From contig NZ_CP021111.1 in assembly GCF_002119665.1 (NCBI RefSeq), positions 2,294,001 to 2,358,000 of the forward strand: DNA of 64,000 nucleotides. Direction: 5' to 3'. The notes below the pieces were generated by a model. That model saw nothing but the letters and a program-made list of their open reading frames with translations, made no database searches and was not told where the DNA came from. The position numbers were made by a program, and so were the translations under genes. The DNA is from Bordetella genomosp. 13. Its GTDB lineage: Bacteria; Pseudomonadota; Gammaproteobacteria; Burkholderiales; Burkholderiaceae_B. Within the stretch, counting starts at the first letter, position 1. Every line of letters starts with the position of its first letter. Positions 33,348-42,254 of the stretch are shown piece by piece.

Positions 33348-33380
33348 CAAAAGGCCACGCCGTACATAGCGTGGCCCTGC
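33348..33380 (-). terminator. Intrinsic terminator after tRNA-Asn
   Basis: On the minus strand GGCCACG (33370-33376 on the plus strand) pairs with CGTGGCC (33353-33359), then TTTTGCTTT follows. It ends the single tRNA-Asn transcript. Confidence 0.75.
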
Positions 33381-33386
33381 GTTTTT

Positions 33387-33462
33387 TGGCTCCCCGAGCT
33401 GGGTTCGAACCAGCGACCTGCGGATTAACAGTCCGTCGCTCTACCGACTGAGCTATCGGGGA
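33387..33462 (-). tRNA. tRNA-Asn (GTT)
   Basis: The 76-base minus-strand cloverleaf starts TCCCCGATAGCTCAGTCGGT and has anticodon GTT in the loop CTGTTAA. The T-loop is GGTTCGAACCC and the CCA end is encoded. It is divergent from tRNA-Thr; each tRNA has its own promoter in the 110-base gap. Confidence 0.97.
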
Positions 33463-33475
33463 CCAGAGAAACGAG

Positions 33476-33504
33476 ATTATGCACGGGATTTTGAGATCGC
33501 GCAA
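33476..33504 (-). promoter_or_regulatory. Promoter of tRNA-Asn
   Basis: On the minus strand TTGCGC (33499-33504), 17 bases and CATAAT (33476-33481) precede the tRNA by about 14 bases. Confidence 0.55.
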
Positions 33505-33528
33505 ATCGGCAAGTTGCTCTGCCCCCGC

Positions 33529-33558
33529 TTTACGGCAATCGGAAATCTCTGGTAAGAT
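33529..33558 (+). promoter_or_regulatory. Promoter of tRNA-Thr
   Basis: TTTACG (33529-33534), 18 bases and TAAGAT (33553-33558) lie 13 bases before the tRNA. It is back to back with the tRNA-Asn promoter. Confidence 0.5.
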
Positions 33559-33571
33559 AGCTGTCTTTGCT

Positions 33572-33647
33572 GCCGGCATAGCTCAGTTGGTAGAGCAGCG
33601 CATTCGTAATGCGAAGGTCGTAGGTTCGACTCCTATTGCCGGCACCA
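33572..33647 (+). tRNA. tRNA-Thr (CGT)
   Basis: A 76-base cloverleaf with acceptor GCCGGCA pairing to TGCCGGC, anticodon CGT at 33605-33607 and an encoded CCA end. It reads the threonine codon ACG, frequent in high-G+C genomes. Confidence 0.97.
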
Positions 33648-33660
33648 GTCGATTGACGTG

Positions 33661-33695
33661 AAAAGGGCAACCCGCATGGGTTGCCCTTTTTGCTT
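33661..33695 (+). terminator. Intrinsic terminator after tRNA-Thr
   Basis: AAAAGGGCAACCC and GGGTTGCCCTTTT form a perfect 13-bp stem around GCAT, followed by more T. A textbook terminator, possibly bidirectional because of the A-run on its left. Confidence 0.9.
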
Positions 33696-33815
33696 TTTGT
33701 CGCGACAGCTCTTTCGGCGTGCGTGGCGCGTAGGGCTGCCGGCGCCGGCCGGCTCAGCCGCGACTTAAACCCATGACTTGACCCGTGAAGGCCGTCATGG
33801 GCCAGCCTCGTCCCC

Positions 33816-34460
33816 CTACTCCGCGTCCGGCTGGTTCTGCGGTTCGGCGGCCTCGAACGCCGGCAGTTCGCGGCATGCGGCGTCGATGCGCGTCAGCGTG
33901 GGGAAGGCCGACAGGTCGCAATCGAAACGGCGCGCGTTGAACATCTGCGGAACCAGGCACAGGTCGGCCAGCGTGGGCGTATCGCCATGGCAATAACGTC
34001 CGGTCTGGGGCGAGCCGGCCAGCATCTCTTCCAAGCCTGTCAGTCCCACGTCGATCCAGTGGCGGTACCACCCGTTCTTGGCGTCTTCGTCCACCTTGAG
34101 CCCGTGCTTCAGGTACTTCAGCACGCGCAGGTTGTTCAGCGGATGAATGTCGCAGGCCAGGGTCTGCGCGATGGCGCGCACGCGCGCGCGGCCGGCGGGA
34201 TCCGACGGCAGCAGCGGCGGCTGGGGATGCGTCTCGTCCAGGTACTCGATGATGGCCAGCGACTGGCCCAGCGACAGGTCGCCGTCGACCAGCGTCGGCA
34301 CCAGCGCGTTCGGATTGAGCTTGCGATAGGCAGGCGCCAGCTGCTGACCGCCATCCTTCAGCAGGTGCACGGGCACGTAGTCGTAGGCCAGCCCTTTCAG
34401 GTTCAGGGCGATGCGGACGCGAAACGCGGCCGAACTGCGGAAATAGCCGTACAGCTGCAT
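33816..34460 (-). CDS. maiA: Maleylacetoacetate isomerase (zeta-class GST)
   Basis: The 214-residue protein starts with the thioredoxin-like zeta-GST domain, YFRSSAAFRVRIALNLKG, with the active-site serines. The helical domain contains QTLACDIHPLNNLRVLKYL. It isomerises maleylacetoacetate to fumarylacetoacetate in tyrosine/homogentisate or gentisate-type breakdown; other pathway genes are not in the window, so the exact substrate is by family. It follows ispH by 20 bases on the same strand. Confidence 0.9.
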   Translation of the reverse strand: MQLYGYFRSSAAFRVRIALNLKGLAYDYVPVHLLKDGGQQLAPAYRKLNPNALVPTLVDGDLSLGQSLAIIEYLDETHPQPPLLPSDPAGRARVRAIAQTLACDIHPLNNLRVLKYLKHGLKVDEDAKNGWYRHWIDVGLTGLEEMLAGSPQTGRYCHGDTPTLADLCLVPQMFNARRFDCDLSAFPTLTRIDAACRELPAFEAAEPQNQPDAE

Positions 34461-34480
34461 GAAGTCTCCTGGATGCCGCG

Positions 34481-35467
34481 TCAGGCGGCGGGGGTGTCGG
34501 GTGAGGCTGCCGTCTTGCGCGACAGTTCCTTGGGCAGGGGGAAAGCGACGTTCTCTTCCAGGCCAGGCATGGTACGCACGGACACGGCGCCCAGCTCTTT
34601 CACGCGCTCGATCACCTGCTGCACCAGGACCTCGGGCGCCGACGCGCCCGCGGTGATGCCGATGCGCTGGCGACCGTGCAGCCAGGCCGGATCGATGGCG
34701 TCGGCGCCGTCGACCAGGTAGGCCGCCGCGCCGCGCCGCTCGGCCACTTCGCGCAGGCGGTTCGAGTTGGAGCTGTTGGGGCTGCCCACGACCAGCACCA
34801 GGTCGCAGTCGGGCGCCATGACCTTGACCGCGTCCTGGCGGTTCTGCGTGGCATAGCAGATGTCGCTTTTCTTGGGCTCGGCGATGGACGGGAAGCGCGC
34901 CTTCAGCGCCGCGGCGACCGCGGCCGCGTCATCCACCGACAAGGTGGTCTGCGTGACGTAGGCCATGTTGTCGGGGTCGCGCACCTGCAGGGCGGCCACG
35001 TCTTCAACCGTTTCCACCAGGTACATGCCGCCGCCGTCCGCCTGGCCCAGGGTGCCCTCGACCTCGGGGTGGCCCTTGTGGCCGATCATCACGATTTCGC
35101 GGCCGGCGGCGCGCATGCGCGCGACCTCGATGTGCACCTTCGTGACCAGCGGGCACGTGGCGTCGAACACACGCTGGCCGCGCTGCTCGGCCTCGGCGCG
35201 CACGGCCTTGGACACGCCGTGCGCCGAGAACACCACGATGGCGCCGGAAGGCGCGTCTTCGAGTTCATCGATGAAGACGGCGCCCTTGGCGCGCAGGTCG
35301 GCCACGACGTAGCGGTTATGCACGATTTCGTGGCGCACGTAGATGGGCGCGCCATGCAGTTCGAGGGCGCGCTCGACGATGTCGATGGCGCGGTCCACGC
35401 CCGCACAGAACCCGCGCGGCTGGGCCAGCACGACCTCGGCGCCGGGTGCGGTGACGGCTTGTTGCAT
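34481..35467 (-). CDS. ispH: 4-hydroxy-3-methylbut-2-enyl diphosphate reductase
   Basis: The 328-residue enzyme makes IPP and DMAPP at the end of the MEP isoprenoid pathway. The three cluster cysteines are visible: C21 ([10 protein letters not shown]), C105 (DATCPLVTK) and C204 (ICYATQNRQ). The [11 protein letters not shown] substrate loop is present. The start codon overlaps the fkpB stop by one base (TGATG), suggesting translational coupling, a common fkpB-ispH arrangement. The products feed the hpnCDE squalene genes elsewhere in the window. Confidence 0.97.
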   Translation of the reverse strand: MQQAVTAPGAEVVLAQPRGFCAGVDRAIDIVERALELHGAPIYVRHEIVHNRYVVADLRAKGAVFIDELEDAPSGAIVVFSAHGVSKAVRAEAEQRGQRVFDATCPLVTKVHIEVARMRAAGREIVMIGHKGHPEVEGTLGQADGGGMYLVETVEDVAALQVRDPDNMAYVTQTTLSVDDAAAVAAALKARFPSIAEPKKSDICYATQNRQDAVKVMAPDCDLVLVVGSPNSSNSNRLREVAERRGAAAYLVDGADAIDPAWLHGRQRIGITAGASAPEVLVQQVIERVKELGAVSVRTMPGLEENVAFPLPKELSRKTAASPDTPAA

Positions 35468-35943
35468 CACAGGACTCCGAGAATGGCGACGTCGATCCGC
35501 AGGGCGGCGCCCGCCAGCGGATGGTTGAAATCGAACAGCGCCCATTGGTCGTTGATTTCTTTCAGGATGCCCGAATAGCGGCCGCCGTTGGGCGCGGCGA
35601 ATTCGACCAGGTCGCCCGGATCGAACGTGGCGTCGGCGCCGGCGTGCTCGGCCAGCATGGCGCGCGTGACGCGCTGGATGAGCTCCGGGTTGCGCTCGCC
35701 GTAGGCGTCGGCCGGCGCCAGCGTGACGCTGAAGCGCTCGCCCTCGGCATGGCCCAGCAGGGCGGCCTCCAGGCCGGGCGCCCACTGGCCGCTGCCCATC
35801 TGCAGCGTGGCGGGCCGGCCGTCGAACGTATCGGCGAAGACCGAGCCCTCGGCCGGGCCCGAGGCCAGGACGATGCGGTAGTGGAGGGTCAGGTAGGAAT
35901 CCGGACGGATCAAAACATTCACTTCAGAGGATGCGGCGCTCAA
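35467..35943 (-). CDS. fkpB: FKBP-type peptidyl-prolyl isomerase (SlpA/FkpB)
   Basis: The protein has the SlpA-like FKBP fold: [56 protein letters not shown], and an inserted flap domain. It is a cytoplasmic prolyl isomerase and chaperone. No ATG is available; the likely start is TTG at 35941-35943 (158 residues), with GTG at 35920-35922 as an alternative, neither with a strong ribosome site. It is divergent from radC and coupled to ispH. Confidence 0.88.
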   Translation of the reverse strand: MSAASSEVNVLIRPDSYLTLHYRIVLASGPAEGSVFADTFDGRPATLQMGSGQWAPGLEAALLGHAEGERFSVTLAPADAYGERNPELIQRVTRAMLAEHAGADATFDPGDLVEFAAPNGGRYSGILKEINDQWALFDFNHPLAGAALRIDVAILGVL

Positions 35944-36072
35944 GATCTGCCACCGTATGGGCAATCGTAAAACCCTGATTTTAGAGCCAGAAATGAAACT
36001 GCCCGCACGCTCGCCATGTTGGCCGCCTTCCAGGGGCGCGCACCAGCCTCCCGCCGGCCCATCGGAGCGCAC

Positions 36073-36750
36073 ATGAAACTCTCCGAAAGCCTTCCCGAAC
36101 ACGAGCGTCCGCGCGAACGATTGATGCGCCAGGGCGCGGCGGCGCTGCACGACTCCGAGCTGCTGGCGGTGGCGCTGCGCACCGGCGCGCCGGGCGTCAA
36201 CGCGGTCGAGCTGGGCCGCCGGCTGATGGCGCGGTTCGGCGGCCTGCGCGGGCTGTTCGCCGCCACCCCGGCGGAACTGCGCAACGAGCCGGGCCTGGGC
36301 GCGGCCAAGGCCTGCGCGCTGGCCGCCGTGCTCGAGCTGGCACGCCGCGCCATCGAGGAAGACCTGGTCGGCCGCCCATCGCTGAGCCACCCCGACAACG
36401 TCAAGCTGTACTGCCGCACCGCGCTCAGCCACCGCACCGTCGAGCACTGCATCGCGCTCTACCTGGACAACCGCCTGAACCTGATCGCCAGCGGCGAACT
36501 GGCGCGCGGCACGCTGGCGCAGGCCTCGGTGTATCCGCGCGAAGTCGTGCGCGAGGCGCTGCGCCATCATGCGGCCGCGCTGATACTGGCGCACAACCAT
36601 CCATCGGGACTGGCCCAGCCCAGCCTCGCCGATCGCGAACTGACGCGGCGATTGCGCCAGGCGCTGGCGCTGGTCGACGTACGACTGGTCGATCACCTGA
36701 TCGTGGCGGCGGACTCGGTGGTGTCCATGGCCGAACTCGGACTGCTGTAG
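36073..36750 (+). CDS. radC: RadC-family protein (JAB/MPN domain)
   Basis: The 225-residue protein has an N-terminal helix-hairpin-helix region (LRNEPGLGAAKACALAA) and a C-terminal RadC domain. The JAMM metal motif is HNHPSGLAQPSLAD. RadC was named for DNA repair, but its biochemical role is uncertain. The ATG at 36073 is preferred because 19 upstream residues look non-conserved. It is convergent with a LysR gene. Confidence 0.93.
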   Translation: MKLSESLPEHERPRERLMRQGAAALHDSELLAVALRTGAPGVNAVELGRRLMARFGGLRGLFAATPAELRNEPGLGAAKACALAAVLELARRAIEEDLVGRPSLSHPDNVKLYCRTALSHRTVEHCIALYLDNRLNLIASGELARGTLAQASVYPREVVREALRHHAAALILAHNHPSGLAQPSLADRELTRRLRQALALVDVRLVDHLIVAADSVVSMAELGLL

Positions 36751-36754
36751 CGGC

Positions 36755-37711
36755 CTAGCCGGCGGTCCCACGACTTCCTGCCGCGCGCCTGCGGACCGGC
36801 GGCTGCGGATCGGGGCGCGCGGCGCGCGCCAGATCTACGCTGATGAAATCCAGGAACGCCGCTGCCATGGGCGGCGGCGGGTGCGACTGCAGCGTCAGCG
36901 CCTGGATGGCGCGCTGGTGCAGCTCGGGGTTCGAGAACGGCACCGCCACCAGGCGTCGGGCATATGGCTGCCCCTGCACCACCAGGTAGCCCGACAGCGC
37001 CACGATGAGATCGCCCGGCAGCAGCGGCAGGAAGGCGGCCGAGTAGTTGGACACGTACGACGGTTCCAGGTGCAGGCCGACGTTGGCGCAACAGTTGTCG
37101 AACAGCTGGCGCACGGTCGTGTCGGTATCGCCCAGTGCCAGCGGATAGTCGCGCAGGTGGCGCACGTCGATCGACTTGCGCGTCGCCAGCGGATGGCGTT
37201 TGCACATGATGGCGTACACCGGCGCGGCGCAGAGCGTGCGCGTCTCCAGGCGTCGGTCCACGGCCAGGCTGTAGCGGATACCGATATGCGACAGGCCTTC
37301 CGCCACGCGCCTGCCGACCTCTTCCCCATGGCCCACGTGCATGTGGAAACGCACCCCGGCGTGCAGGCGCTTGAAGCGCGCCATGGCCTGGGAAAGGAAT
37401 TGCTGTGCGAAGCCCTCGGTGCTGGCGATGCGCACGGTCACCTCGCCCAGCGTGCTGCGCTGGCGGATGGCGGTGAGGACCCGTTCCGCCTCCAGCGCGC
37501 TGGCGCTTGCATACGCCGACAACTGCCGGCCCGCATCGCTCAGCCGCATGCCGCGCGGGACGCGATCGAACAGCGGCGCGCCCACCAGGCCCTCGAGCTT
37601 GCCGATCTGCCGGCTGACGGCCGAAGGCGCCACGTGCAGTTGCTGCGCCGCCCCGGCGATCGAGCCCGTGCGGACCACCTCGAGAAAATGCCGCATTGCG
37701 GTGGAGATCAT
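36755..37711 (-). CDS. LysR-family transcriptional regulator of the kyn cluster (putative)
   Basis: The 318-residue regulator has the LysR winged helix MRHFLEVVRTGSIAGAAQQLHVAPSAVSRQIGKLE and an effector domain. ATG at 37709-37711 is chosen because GGAG lies 6 bases upstream; two upstream ATGs (37750 and 37798) would run through a palindrome. It is divergent from an M20 peptidase-Bug-kynBUA cluster, which it probably regulates. This differs from the Lrp/AsnC-type KynR known in other proteobacteria. Confidence 0.9.
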   Translation of the reverse strand: MISTAMRHFLEVVRTGSIAGAAQQLHVAPSAVSRQIGKLEGLVGAPLFDRVPRGMRLSDAGRQLSAYASASALEAERVLTAIRQRSTLGEVTVRIASTEGFAQQFLSQAMARFKRLHAGVRFHMHVGHGEEVGRRVAEGLSHIGIRYSLAVDRRLETRTLCAAPVYAIMCKRHPLATRKSIDVRHLRDYPLALGDTDTTVRQLFDNCCANVGLHLEPSYVSNYSAAFLPLLPGDLIVALSGYLVVQGQPYARRLVAVPFSNPELHQRAIQALTLQSHPPPPMAAAFLDFISVDLARAARPDPQPPVRRRAAGSRGTAG

Positions 37712-37748
37712 GCCGCGCTCCGTAAGCTCGAACCGTTCAGGAAACACC

Positions 37749-37765
37749 ATTGCCTTAAAGGCAAT
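37749..37765. promoter_or_regulatory. LysR-type palindrome between lysR and the M20/kyn cluster
   Basis: ATTGCCTTAAAGGCAAT is a perfect 8-bp inverted repeat around one base and contains a T-N11-A core, the LysR operator pattern. A second, wider inverted pair, CCAAAGTT (37775-37782) and AACTTTGG (37811-37818), lies nearer the M20 gene. Both are in the 138-base divergent gap and suit joint control. Confidence 0.6.
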
Positions 37766-37849
37766 GACCCTGTGCCAAAGTTCTAATTGTTGCATCACTT
37801 CAGCTGTACTAACTTTGGGTTTTCAACGACCCGCCAGGCGGCCCGCCCA

Positions 37850-39250
37850 GTGACCCGTTCCGAAGCCATTTCCCGCGCCGTCCGGCAATTCGATGACGGC
37901 CATTTCCAGGACGCGCTCGCGCGCCGCGTCGCCTACCAGACCGAAAGCGAGGAGCCGGGCCAGGCGGCCGCGCAGCATGCCTATCTGCGCGAAGAACTGG
38001 CCCCGCTATTGCAGCGTCTGGGGTTCTCCGTGGACATTCATCCGAACCCCGCTTCCGTCGATCTGCCTTTGCTGGTGGCCCGGCGCATCGAGCATCCCGA
38101 CCTGCCCACGGTGCTGATGTACGGGCACGCCGACGTGGTGCGCGGCAACGCCGCGAAATGGAGCGACGGACTGGCGCCATGGCGACTGCAGGTCGACGGC
38201 GACCGCTGGTATGGCCGCGGCACGGCCGACAACAAGGGTCAGCACTCCATCAATCTGGCCGCGCTGGAACAGGTGATCGAGGCGCGCGAGGGCCGGCTGG
38301 GCTTCAACGCCAAGCTGCTGTTCGAGACGGGAGAGGAAGCGGGCTCGCCAGGCCTGGGCGCGTTCTGCGAGGCCCAGCGCGAGACGCTTTCGGCCGACCT
38401 GTTCCTGGCCAGCGACGGCCCGCGCCTTGCCGCCGACCGCCCTACCCTGTTCATGGGCTCGCGCGGCGCGGTCAACTTCGAACTGTCGGTGCAACTGCGC
38501 GAACGGGCCTATCACTCGGGCAACTGGGGCGGCCTGCTTGCCAACCCCGCCATACTGCTGTCGCACGCGATCGCGTCGCTGGTCGACGCGCGTGGCCGCA
38601 TCGTCATCGACGCGCTGCGTCCGCCCGCCATGCCGCCACAGCTGCGGCAAGTGCTCGACGGGCTGCAGGTGGGCGGCGGCGCGGACGATCCCGAGGTCGA
38701 CACGCACTGGGGCGAACCGGGCCTCACCCGCGCCGAGCAGGTGTTCGGCTGGAACAGCCTGGACGTGCTGACCCTGTCGGCCGGCGACCCCGCCAAGCCG
38801 GTCAATGCCATCCAGCCGCAAGCCAGCGCATGGTGCCAGTTGCGCTTCGTGGTCGGCACCGACTGGCGCCGCCTGCAGCAGCACGTGCGCGAACACCTGG
38901 ACAGCCATGGCTTCTCGATGGTGCAGGTGCGCGTGGGCGCGCACGCGGGCGCCACGCGGCTGCTGCCCGACGATCCGTGGGTGCAGTGGGCGGCCCGTTC
39001 GCTGCGCGAGACCACCGGCAAGGATCCGGTGCTGCTGCCCAATCTCGGGGGTTCGCTGCCCAACGACATCTTCGCCGATCAGTTGGGCCTGCCGACGATC
39101 TGGATACCGCACTCCTATCCGGCCTGCGCGCAGCATGCGCCCAACGAACACCTGCTGGGCAGCGTGGCGCGCGAGGGCCTGGCCATCATGGCGGGGCTGT
39201 ACTGGGACCTGGGCGAATCCGCGCAACAGGTGCGCAGCCGCCGGCACTGA
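37850..39250 (+). CDS. M20-family metallopeptidase
   Basis: About 466 residues with the M20/ArgE/DapE zinc ligands: YGHADVVRG, GRGTADNKGQHSINL and FETGEEAGSPGL. It also has a dimerisation lid domain. Members hydrolyse amide bonds of small peptides or N-acyl amino acids. The GTG at 37850 (VTRSEAISRAV) follows AGGCGG; an ATG 63 bases upstream is possible. It heads a cluster with Bug and kynBUA, suggesting the substrate could be a tryptophan- or kynurenine-containing amide (inference). Confidence 0.85.
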   Translation: MTRSEAISRAVRQFDDGHFQDALARRVAYQTESEEPGQAAAQHAYLREELAPLLQRLGFSVDIHPNPASVDLPLLVARRIEHPDLPTVLMYGHADVVRGNAAKWSDGLAPWRLQVDGDRWYGRGTADNKGQHSINLAALEQVIEAREGRLGFNAKLLFETGEEAGSPGLGAFCEAQRETLSADLFLASDGPRLAADRPTLFMGSRGAVNFELSVQLRERAYHSGNWGGLLANPAILLSHAIASLVDARGRIVIDALRPPAMPPQLRQVLDGLQVGGGADDPEVDTHWGEPGLTRAEQVFGWNSLDVLTLSAGDPAKPVNAIQPQASAWCQLRFVVGTDWRRLQQHVREHLDSHGFSMVQVRVGAHAGATRLLPDDPWVQWAARSLRETTGKDPVLLPNLGGSLPNDIFADQLGLPTIWIPHSYPACAQHAPNEHLLGSVAREGLAIMAGLYWDLGESAQQVRSRRH

Positions 39251-39307
39251 TCCGCCGCGACATTGCGCGCCACACCATACCCATACGACATACCAAGGGA
39301 AAACATC

Positions 39308-40300
39308 ATGACACTGAAGCGCATCCTGGGCATGGCCGGCGCGGCTTTCGTACTGGCCGGGCCCGCGCAGGCGCAGGGCCAGACGCAATCGCAGCCCTAT
39401 CCTTCCAGGCCGGTAAAGATCATCGTGCCCTTCACGCCGGGAGGCGCCACCGACGCTGTGGCGCGGCAGCTGGCCGGCAGGCTCGCCGCCCGCCTGGGCC
39501 AGCCCTTCATCGTCGAGAACCGGCCGGGCGCCGCCACCGTCATCGGCGCGCAGGCGGCCGCGGACGCGACGCCGGACGGCTATACCCTGATGCTGTCAGG
39601 CTCGAGCACCTATACCGTGGTGCCGGCGCTGAAGAAGCAGTTGCCATACGATCCGCTGAAGAGCTACGCGCCGATCGCCATCGTGGCCCTGGCGCCCGTT
39701 GTGCTCGTGGCCAAGAACGACCTGCCGGTGCGCAACGCCGCCGAGCTTGCCGACCTGGCGCGCCAGCGCTCGCAGAGCCGCGCCCTGATGTACGGCACCT
39801 TCGGCGCGGGGTCGGCCCCGCACCTGGCCGGCGAGATGGTGGCGCAGGCCGCGCGGGCCACGCTGGTACCCGTGCCCTACAAGGGCAGCGCGCAACTGAT
39901 CACGGCGCTGATCGGCGGCGAGATCGACCTGGGCGTGGACACCGTGTCGTCGGCGGCGCCGCACATCGTGGCGGGCAAGGTGCGCGCCATCGCGGTCACC
40001 GGCTCGCAACGTGCCGCACAATTGCCGGACGTGCCCACTTTCGCGGAAGCGGGCATGCCGTCCGTTTCGATGATCGGCTGGTATGGCCTGGTTGCGCCCG
40101 CCGACACGCCGGCCGCCGTGCGCACTACCCTGGAACAAGCCGTTGCCGGTATCATGGGGGACGCCGAACTACGGAAGGCCTTTGCGGCGCTGGCGCTGCA
40201 ACCCGTATCCCTGGGACCGGACGCCTTCCGCAAGCAGGTCGCGGAAGAACTGAAGGTCTTCGGCGATATCGGCGAACGCGCAAAGATCTCCCTCGACTGA
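39308..40300 (+). CDS. Bug-family periplasmic substrate-binding protein (TTT type)
   Basis: The 330-residue protein has a signal peptide ending AGPAQAQG. Typical Bug motifs follow: YPSRPVKIIVPFTPGGATDAVARQLA, IVENRPGAATVIGAQ and VPYKGSAQLITALIGGEIDLG. Bug proteins bind carboxylates or amino-acid-like ligands for tripartite tricarboxylate transporters; no TctA/TctB partners are nearby, so it may be an orphan receptor. GGGAAAACATC precedes the start. It sits directly before kynB by 30 bases. Confidence 0.9.
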   Translation: MTLKRILGMAGAAFVLAGPAQAQGQTQSQPYPSRPVKIIVPFTPGGATDAVARQLAGRLAARLGQPFIVENRPGAATVIGAQAAADATPDGYTLMLSGSSTYTVVPALKKQLPYDPLKSYAPIAIVALAPVVLVAKNDLPVRNAAELADLARQRSQSRALMYGTFGAGSAPHLAGEMVAQAARATLVPVPYKGSAQLITALIGGEIDLGVDTVSSAAPHIVAGKVRAIAVTGSQRAAQLPDVPTFAEAGMPSVSMIGWYGLVAPADTPAAVRTTLEQAVAGIMGDAELRKAFAALALQPVSLGPDAFRKQVAEELKVFGDIGERAKISLD

Positions 40301-40330
40301 CCCTAGCCACGCCCTCGTCCGCTTGTTTCC

Positions 40331-40960
40331 ATGAAACGTCTCTGGGACATTTCACCGCCGGTATCGGCCGATTCGCCAGTCTTTCCTGGCGACACGCCCT
40401 ATCGCCAGCAATGGAAATGGACGCTGACGCCAGACTGCCCCGTCAACGTCAGCGAAATCACGATGTCCCCGCACGTGGGCGCGCATGCGGACGCGCCGCT
40501 GCACTACGGCAACGGCGCCCCCGCCATCGGCGCGGTGGCGCTCGAACCCTTCCTCGGCCCCTGTCGGGTCATTCATGCCATCGACTGCGGCCCGCTGATC
40601 CTGCCCCAGCATCTCGAGCATGCGGCCGCGAACCTGCCGCCGCGCGTGCTGGTGCGCACGGCGCAGCACGCCGCCGTGCACTGGTGGACCGACGATTTCT
40701 CCGCCTACGCTCCGCAGACCATCGAATGGCTGGCCGAACGCGGCGTCATGCTGATCGGCCTGGACACCCCCAGCATCGACCCCGCCTCCAGCAAGACCCT
40801 GGACAGCCACCACGTCATCCTGCGGCGCGACATGCGCGTCCTGGAAAACCTGCTGCTGGACGACGTGGAGCAAGGCGACTACGAACTGATCGCCCTGCCG
40901 CTGGCGCTGGTCCAGGCCGATGCCAGTCCGGTGCGCGCCATCCTGCGCTCGCTGGGCTGA
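40331..40960 (+). CDS. kynB: Kynurenine formamidase
   Basis: The 209-residue cyclase-family hydrolase has the metal-binding motif HVGAHADAPLH (H48, H52, D54, H58). It converts N-formylkynurenine to kynurenine and formate. Length and WDISPPVSADSPVFPGDTPY start match the bacterial KynB family. It is the first of the contiguous kynB-kynU-kynA set. Confidence 0.96.
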   Translation: MKRLWDISPPVSADSPVFPGDTPYRQQWKWTLTPDCPVNVSEITMSPHVGAHADAPLHYGNGAPAIGAVALEPFLGPCRVIHAIDCGPLILPQHLEHAAANLPPRVLVRTAQHAAVHWWTDDFSAYAPQTIEWLAERGVMLIGLDTPSIDPASSKTLDSHHVILRRDMRVLENLLLDDVEQGDYELIALPLALVQADASPVRAILRSLG

Positions 40961-40987
40961 CCCGACCTTCCCGAAGACGAGGAACGC

Positions 40988-42244
40988 ATGAAAGACAAGA
41001 GCGCCTGCCTGCGGCAGGACGAGGCCGATCGCCTGCGCGGCCTGCGCGGCCAATTCCAGCTGAACGACGACGAGATCTATCTGGACGGCAATTCGCTGGG
41101 CGTGCTGCCGCGCGCCACGCCGGCGCGCGTGCGCCAGATGGTGGAAGAAGAATGGGGCGAGGGCCTGATCCGCAGCTGGAACACCGCGGGCTGGATCGAC
41201 CTGCCCGCACGGCTGGGCGACAAGATCGCCCGCCTGGTCGGCGCGAACGCCGGCGAGCTGGTGGTGGCCGATTCCACCTCGGTGAACCTGTACAAGGCGA
41301 TGTCGGCAGCGCTGTCCATCGTGCGCGCGGACGCGCCGGGCCGCACGCGCATCGTCAGCGAGCGCAGCAACTTCCCCACCGACCTGTACATCGCCGAAGG
41401 GTTGGCGCGCCAATACGGCATGACGCTCGAACTGGTGGAGCCCGACGAGATCCCCGCGCAGCTGGACGACAGGCTGGCGGTGCTGATGCTGACGCACGTC
41501 AACTACCGCACGGGCCGCATGCACGACATGGCCGCGCTGACGCGCGACGCGCATGATGCGGGCGCCCTGGCGGTGTGGGACCTGGCCCACTCGGCGGGCG
41601 CGGTGCCGGTGGACCTGAACGGCGCGCAGGCCGACTTCGCGGTCGGCTGCGGCTACAAGTACCTGAACGGCGGCCCCGGCGCGCCGGCCTTCGTGTGGGC
41701 GCACGCGCGCCACGCGGACCGCTTCAGCCAGCCGCTGTCGGGCTGGATGGGGCACGCGGCGCCCTTCCAGTTCACGCCCGACTACCAGCCCGCGCCCGGC
41801 ATCGCCCGCTACCTTTGCGGCACACCGCCGCTGCTGTCAATGGCGGCGCTCGAATGCGGCATCGACACTGTGCTGGCGGCCGAGCCGCTGGGCGGCATGG
41901 CGGCGCTGCGCGAGAAGTCGGTGGCGCTGACCGAACTGTTCATCGAGCTGGTGGAGGCGCGCTGCGCCGGCCATGGCCTGGTGCTGGCCAGCCCGCGCGA
42001 CGCGGCGCAGCGCGGCAGCCAGGTCTGCTTCGCGCGCCAGGAAGGCGCGTATGCCATCGTGCAGGCGCTGATCGAACGCGGCGTGATCGGCGACTTCCGC
42101 GCGCCGGACATCCTGCGCTTCGGCTTCACGCCGCTGTACACGCGGTACGTAGACGTGTGGAATGCCGCCGAGCGGCTGGAACAGGTGCTGAGCGAGGGGG
42201 CGTGGCGCGAGGCCCGCTTCCAGCGCCAGGCCGCCGTAACCTGA
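40988..42244 (+). CDS. kynU: Kynureninase
   Basis: The 418-residue PLP enzyme cleaves kynurenine to anthranilate and alanine. The PLP lysine is K224 in [23 protein letters not shown] and [11 protein letters not shown] are family motifs. It follows kynB by 27 bases and precedes kynA by 10, so the three are surely cotranscribed. Confidence 0.97.
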   Translation: MKDKSACLRQDEADRLRGLRGQFQLNDDEIYLDGNSLGVLPRATPARVRQMVEEEWGEGLIRSWNTAGWIDLPARLGDKIARLVGANAGELVVADSTSVNLYKAMSAALSIVRADAPGRTRIVSERSNFPTDLYIAEGLARQYGMTLELVEPDEIPAQLDDRLAVLMLTHVNYRTGRMHDMAALTRDAHDAGALAVWDLAHSAGAVPVDLNGAQADFAVGCGYKYLNGGPGAPAFVWAHARHADRFSQPLSGWMGHAAPFQFTPDYQPAPGIARYLCGTPPLLSMAALECGIDTVLAAEPLGGMAALREKSVALTELFIELVEARCAGHGLVLASPRDAAQRGSQVCFARQEGAYAIVQALIERGVIGDFRAPDILRFGFTPLYTRYVDVWNAAERLEQVLSEGAWREARFQRQAAVT

Positions 42245-42254
42245 GGAGACCGCC

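Noticed and set aside
33244..33661. Small frames reading IAQSVERRTVNPQVAGSNPA and AGIAQLVEQRIRNAKVVGST
   Set aside because: They are translations of the tRNA-Asn and tRNA-Thr genes, a frequent source of false small proteins.
38158..41556. Plus-strand open frame of about 1132 codons across the M20, Bug, kynB and kynU genes
   Set aside because: It runs in another frame across four well-supported genes and has no domain of its own.
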